From NCBI GenBank assembly GCA_001873675.1, contig MNZP01000110.1, positions 1 through 15,394 of the forward strand: 15,394 nt of DNA, given 5' to 3'. Each line of letters opens with the position of its first letter. Within the stretch, counting starts at the first letter, position 1. Under the pieces are notes generated by a model that was not told where the DNA came from, did not search any database, and worked only from the letters and a program-made list of their open reading frames with translations. The translations under genes were made by a program, and so were the position numbers. This DNA is from Syntrophaceae bacterium CG2_30_49_12. GTDB taxonomy: Bacteria > Desulfobacterota > Syntrophia > Syntrophales > CG2-30-49-12. Positions 14,345 through 15,394 of the stretch are shown here, in pieces.

Positions 14345-15214
14345 CTAAGACGGAATATAATTTGGTGGAACATATCGTTCGTAACGACGAGGTTCCACCT
14401 CCGTATCACCCGTTTCCACATGGATGGAAAGGAGCAACGACTCGAGGACATCCATGGAAATCTGAAGACTGTAGATAACGGCCTCCCGTAAAGGCGCCCC
14501 CACGGCTGCGAGTTCCGCAATCATCAGAGAGTGTCGTATAGAGATATCAATGGGCGTCTGTTTATTACTCCTCAGCCTGCTTACTATGTTGAGAATATCA
14601 GATGCCAAAGATGGGGCAATGCCGGTTTTAATGACAAGTATCTCCTTTTCTACACTCACAGGAGGGTATTCAAGATGGACGCGATAAAACCGGTCTTTCA
14701 GGGCGGCATCCATCTCATCCGTACCTGAAAATTCTACACCTTCATTCATGGTAGCAAAAAAAATCAACCGGGGAGCTACATCAACCATTCCAAGCTCATC
14801 AATCCAGATGCTTCGCTCCTCTGACAGTACCGAAAATAGCTCATTCAAGGCATGGGGATTCTCTGACCTGTTGATCTCTTCCAGATGTATGACACACCCA
14901 GGGACACGAATAGCCCTGGGAAATAGGAAACTCTGATAAAAGGTCTCTCCTTCTTTCAACCTCTGTTGCCCAAAGAGCTGCCCGGCCTCTGAGAGGAGCC
15001 CTACCTGAAAGGTAGCCATAGGCCTCTGATAATAACTGGCGAACTGTCTTACCAGAGAGGATTTACCGCACCCCTGATTACCGGTTACCAGGATGTTGAT
15101 CGGGTGCTTCTCCGAGAGCTTCTCCAGCCTGTCTATATTGATCCTATCCTCATCGAGGACAAAAAAGTTTGGATCTAAGGCTGGAACCTTCAACTGTTTC
15201 GCAAAATCAACCAT
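14345..15214 (-). CDS. MoxR/CobS/NorQ-type AAA+ ATPase
   Basis: An AAA+ motor expected to form a ring and act with the VWA protein encoded next. It has 289 residues: a short N-terminal part with PNFFVLDEDRINID, Walker A GNQGCGKS (45-52), the MoxR-type insert region GQQRLKEGETFYQ (82-94), Walker B VIHLEEINR (108-116), sensor 1 ATMNEG (154-159), the arginine finger region DAALKDRFY (169-177), and sensor 2 near ISIRHSL (224-230). Known relatives are chelatase or activase motors: CobS in cobalt insertion, NorQ for nitric oxide reductase, CbbQ for Rubisco. GGAGG (15223-15227 on the minus strand) lies 8 nt before the ATG. It is the first complete gene of the minus-strand quartet. The client enzyme is not visible. 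Confidence 0.9.
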   Translation of the reverse strand: MVDFAKQLKVPALDPNFFVLDEDRINIDRLEKLSEKHPINILVTGNQGCGKSSLVRQFASYYQRPMATFQVGLLSEAGQLFGQQRLKEGETFYQSFLFPRAIRVPGCVIHLEEINRSENPHALNELFSVLSEERSIWIDELGMVDVAPRLIFFATMNEGVEFSGTDEMDAALKDRFYRVHLEYPPVSVEKEILVIKTGIAPSLASDILNIVSRLRSNKQTPIDISIRHSLMIAELAAVGAPLREAVIYSLQISMDVLESLLLSIHVETGDTEVEPRRYERYVPPNYIPS

Positions 15215-15242
15215 GTTTAAATCCTCCGACCTTTCCTTAATG

Positions 15243-15267
15243 GGGCGAGCCGCTTCGCGTCTCGCCC
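15243..15267. repeat. Imperfect GC-rich hairpin upstream of the AAA+ gene
   Basis: GGGCGAG (15243-15249) pairs with CTCGCCC (15261-15267). Inside, CGC and GCG pair around TTC, with one mismatch between the two stems. It directly abuts the second, perfect palindrome at 15270-15300. Together they look like paired REP-type palindromes, or tandem hairpins that stop transcription coming from an upstream minus-strand gene. Confidence 0.6.
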
Positions 15268-15269
15268 GA

Positions 15270-15300
15270 TACCGAGCTGAGCCGAAGGCTCAGCTCGGTA
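15270..15300. repeat. Perfect 14-bp palindrome upstream of the AAA+ gene
   Basis: TACCGAGCTGAGCC (15270-15283) and GGCTCAGCTCGGTA (15287-15300) are exact inverse copies around GAA. On the minus strand it follows the possible stop codon at 15308 by 7 bp, with no T run after it. It may be a terminator or attenuator before the AAA+ gene, an RNA-stabilising hairpin or a dispersed palindrome. Confidence 0.7.
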
Positions 15301-15307
15301 TTCACTC

Positions 15308-15394
15308 TCACTGTGGCCATGGGGAAAATATCTCGTCGGGGTGATCGAAAATATAACCCAGGCTTGTCCCCGCATCCTCCCGAGTAGCCCTGGC
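15308..15394 (-). CDS. Possible C-terminal end of an upstream gene
   Basis: One minus-strand frame is open from the window edge for 28 codons to a TGA at 15308-15310 and ends with LGYIFDHPDEIFSPWPQ, which looks like real protein sequence. The stop lies just before the hairpin pair, as expected for a gene end. The other two minus frames are also open here, however, and 28 codons is short. I do not recognise the family. If real, it would be the gene preceding the AAA+ ATPase and might be its client or a further pathway member. Confidence 0.4.
   Translation of the reverse strand, partial: ARATREDAGTSLGYIFDHPDEIFSPWPQ

Noticed and set aside
14206..14491. Plus-strand frames across the VWA/AAA+ gene junction
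   Set aside because: They are antisense shadows with no start signals, and both minus-strand genes there carry clear motifs.
15215..15394. Two other minus-strand frames open across the hairpins up to the AAA+ gene
   Set aside because: They read through both palindromes and give unlikely, low-complexity products. The frame that stops at 15308 before the hairpins is more plausible.

Overview
The window suggests an anaerobic bacterium of moderate GC content, tentatively deltaproteobacterial (Desulfobacterota-like). The evidence is a C-P lyase cluster next to a complete pst phosphate operon, a radical SAM/SPASM enzyme with MoxR/VWA partners, and several kinds of palindromic intergenic repeat. 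The taxonomic guess rests on gene content and style only and is weak.

Layout, left to right. (1) 1-2306, plus strand: the end of a phosphonate C-P lyase cluster, with phnK (5' part outside the window), phnL and phnM. (2) 2307-2625: a phosphate-type promoter with three heptamers at exact 11-bp spacing (a Pho box), then a leader of about 250 nt. (3) 2626-8558, plus strand: pstS, a strong hairpin terminator, then pstC-pstA-pstB, phoU and a PhoR-type histidine kinase, mostly with overlaps or very short gaps. No phoB is present. (4) 8631-10559, plus strand: mnmG, a tRNA-modification gene unrelated to phosphate. (5) 10588-15214, minus strand, convergent to mnmG: four co-directional genes. In transcription order they are a MoxR/CobS-type AAA+ ATPase, a CobT/NorD-like VWA protein, a radical SAM/SPASM protein and a ThiF/MoeB-like E1 enzyme. 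The last bases may hold the tail of a further minus-strand gene.

How the genes work together. Regions 1-3 form a phosphorus-scavenging unit: high-affinity phosphate uptake (PstSCAB), its signalling arm (PhoU and the kinase) and phosphonate breakdown (Phn). All are expected to be switched on by phosphate limitation. The minus-strand quartet pairs a chelatase-type ATPase and its VWA partner with two enzymes typical of cofactor or peptide maturation. It may be a metallocofactor-maturation or protein-modification system. Its substrate cannot be read from the window, and it is the best candidate here for an undescribed system.

Two further points stand out. pstS is a mosaic: its 5' part matches the local codon style, its 3' part is strongly GC-rich, and a broken copy of another pstS 3' end remains just behind its stop codon. 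Second, most gaps between transcription units or operon members hold palindromic repeats. Two copies of one TTCAGCC-heptamer element share loop and flank sequence and lie in the same orientation relative to the downstream gene. A second heptamer palindrome has become the end of mnmG, supplying about 13 codons of its tail.
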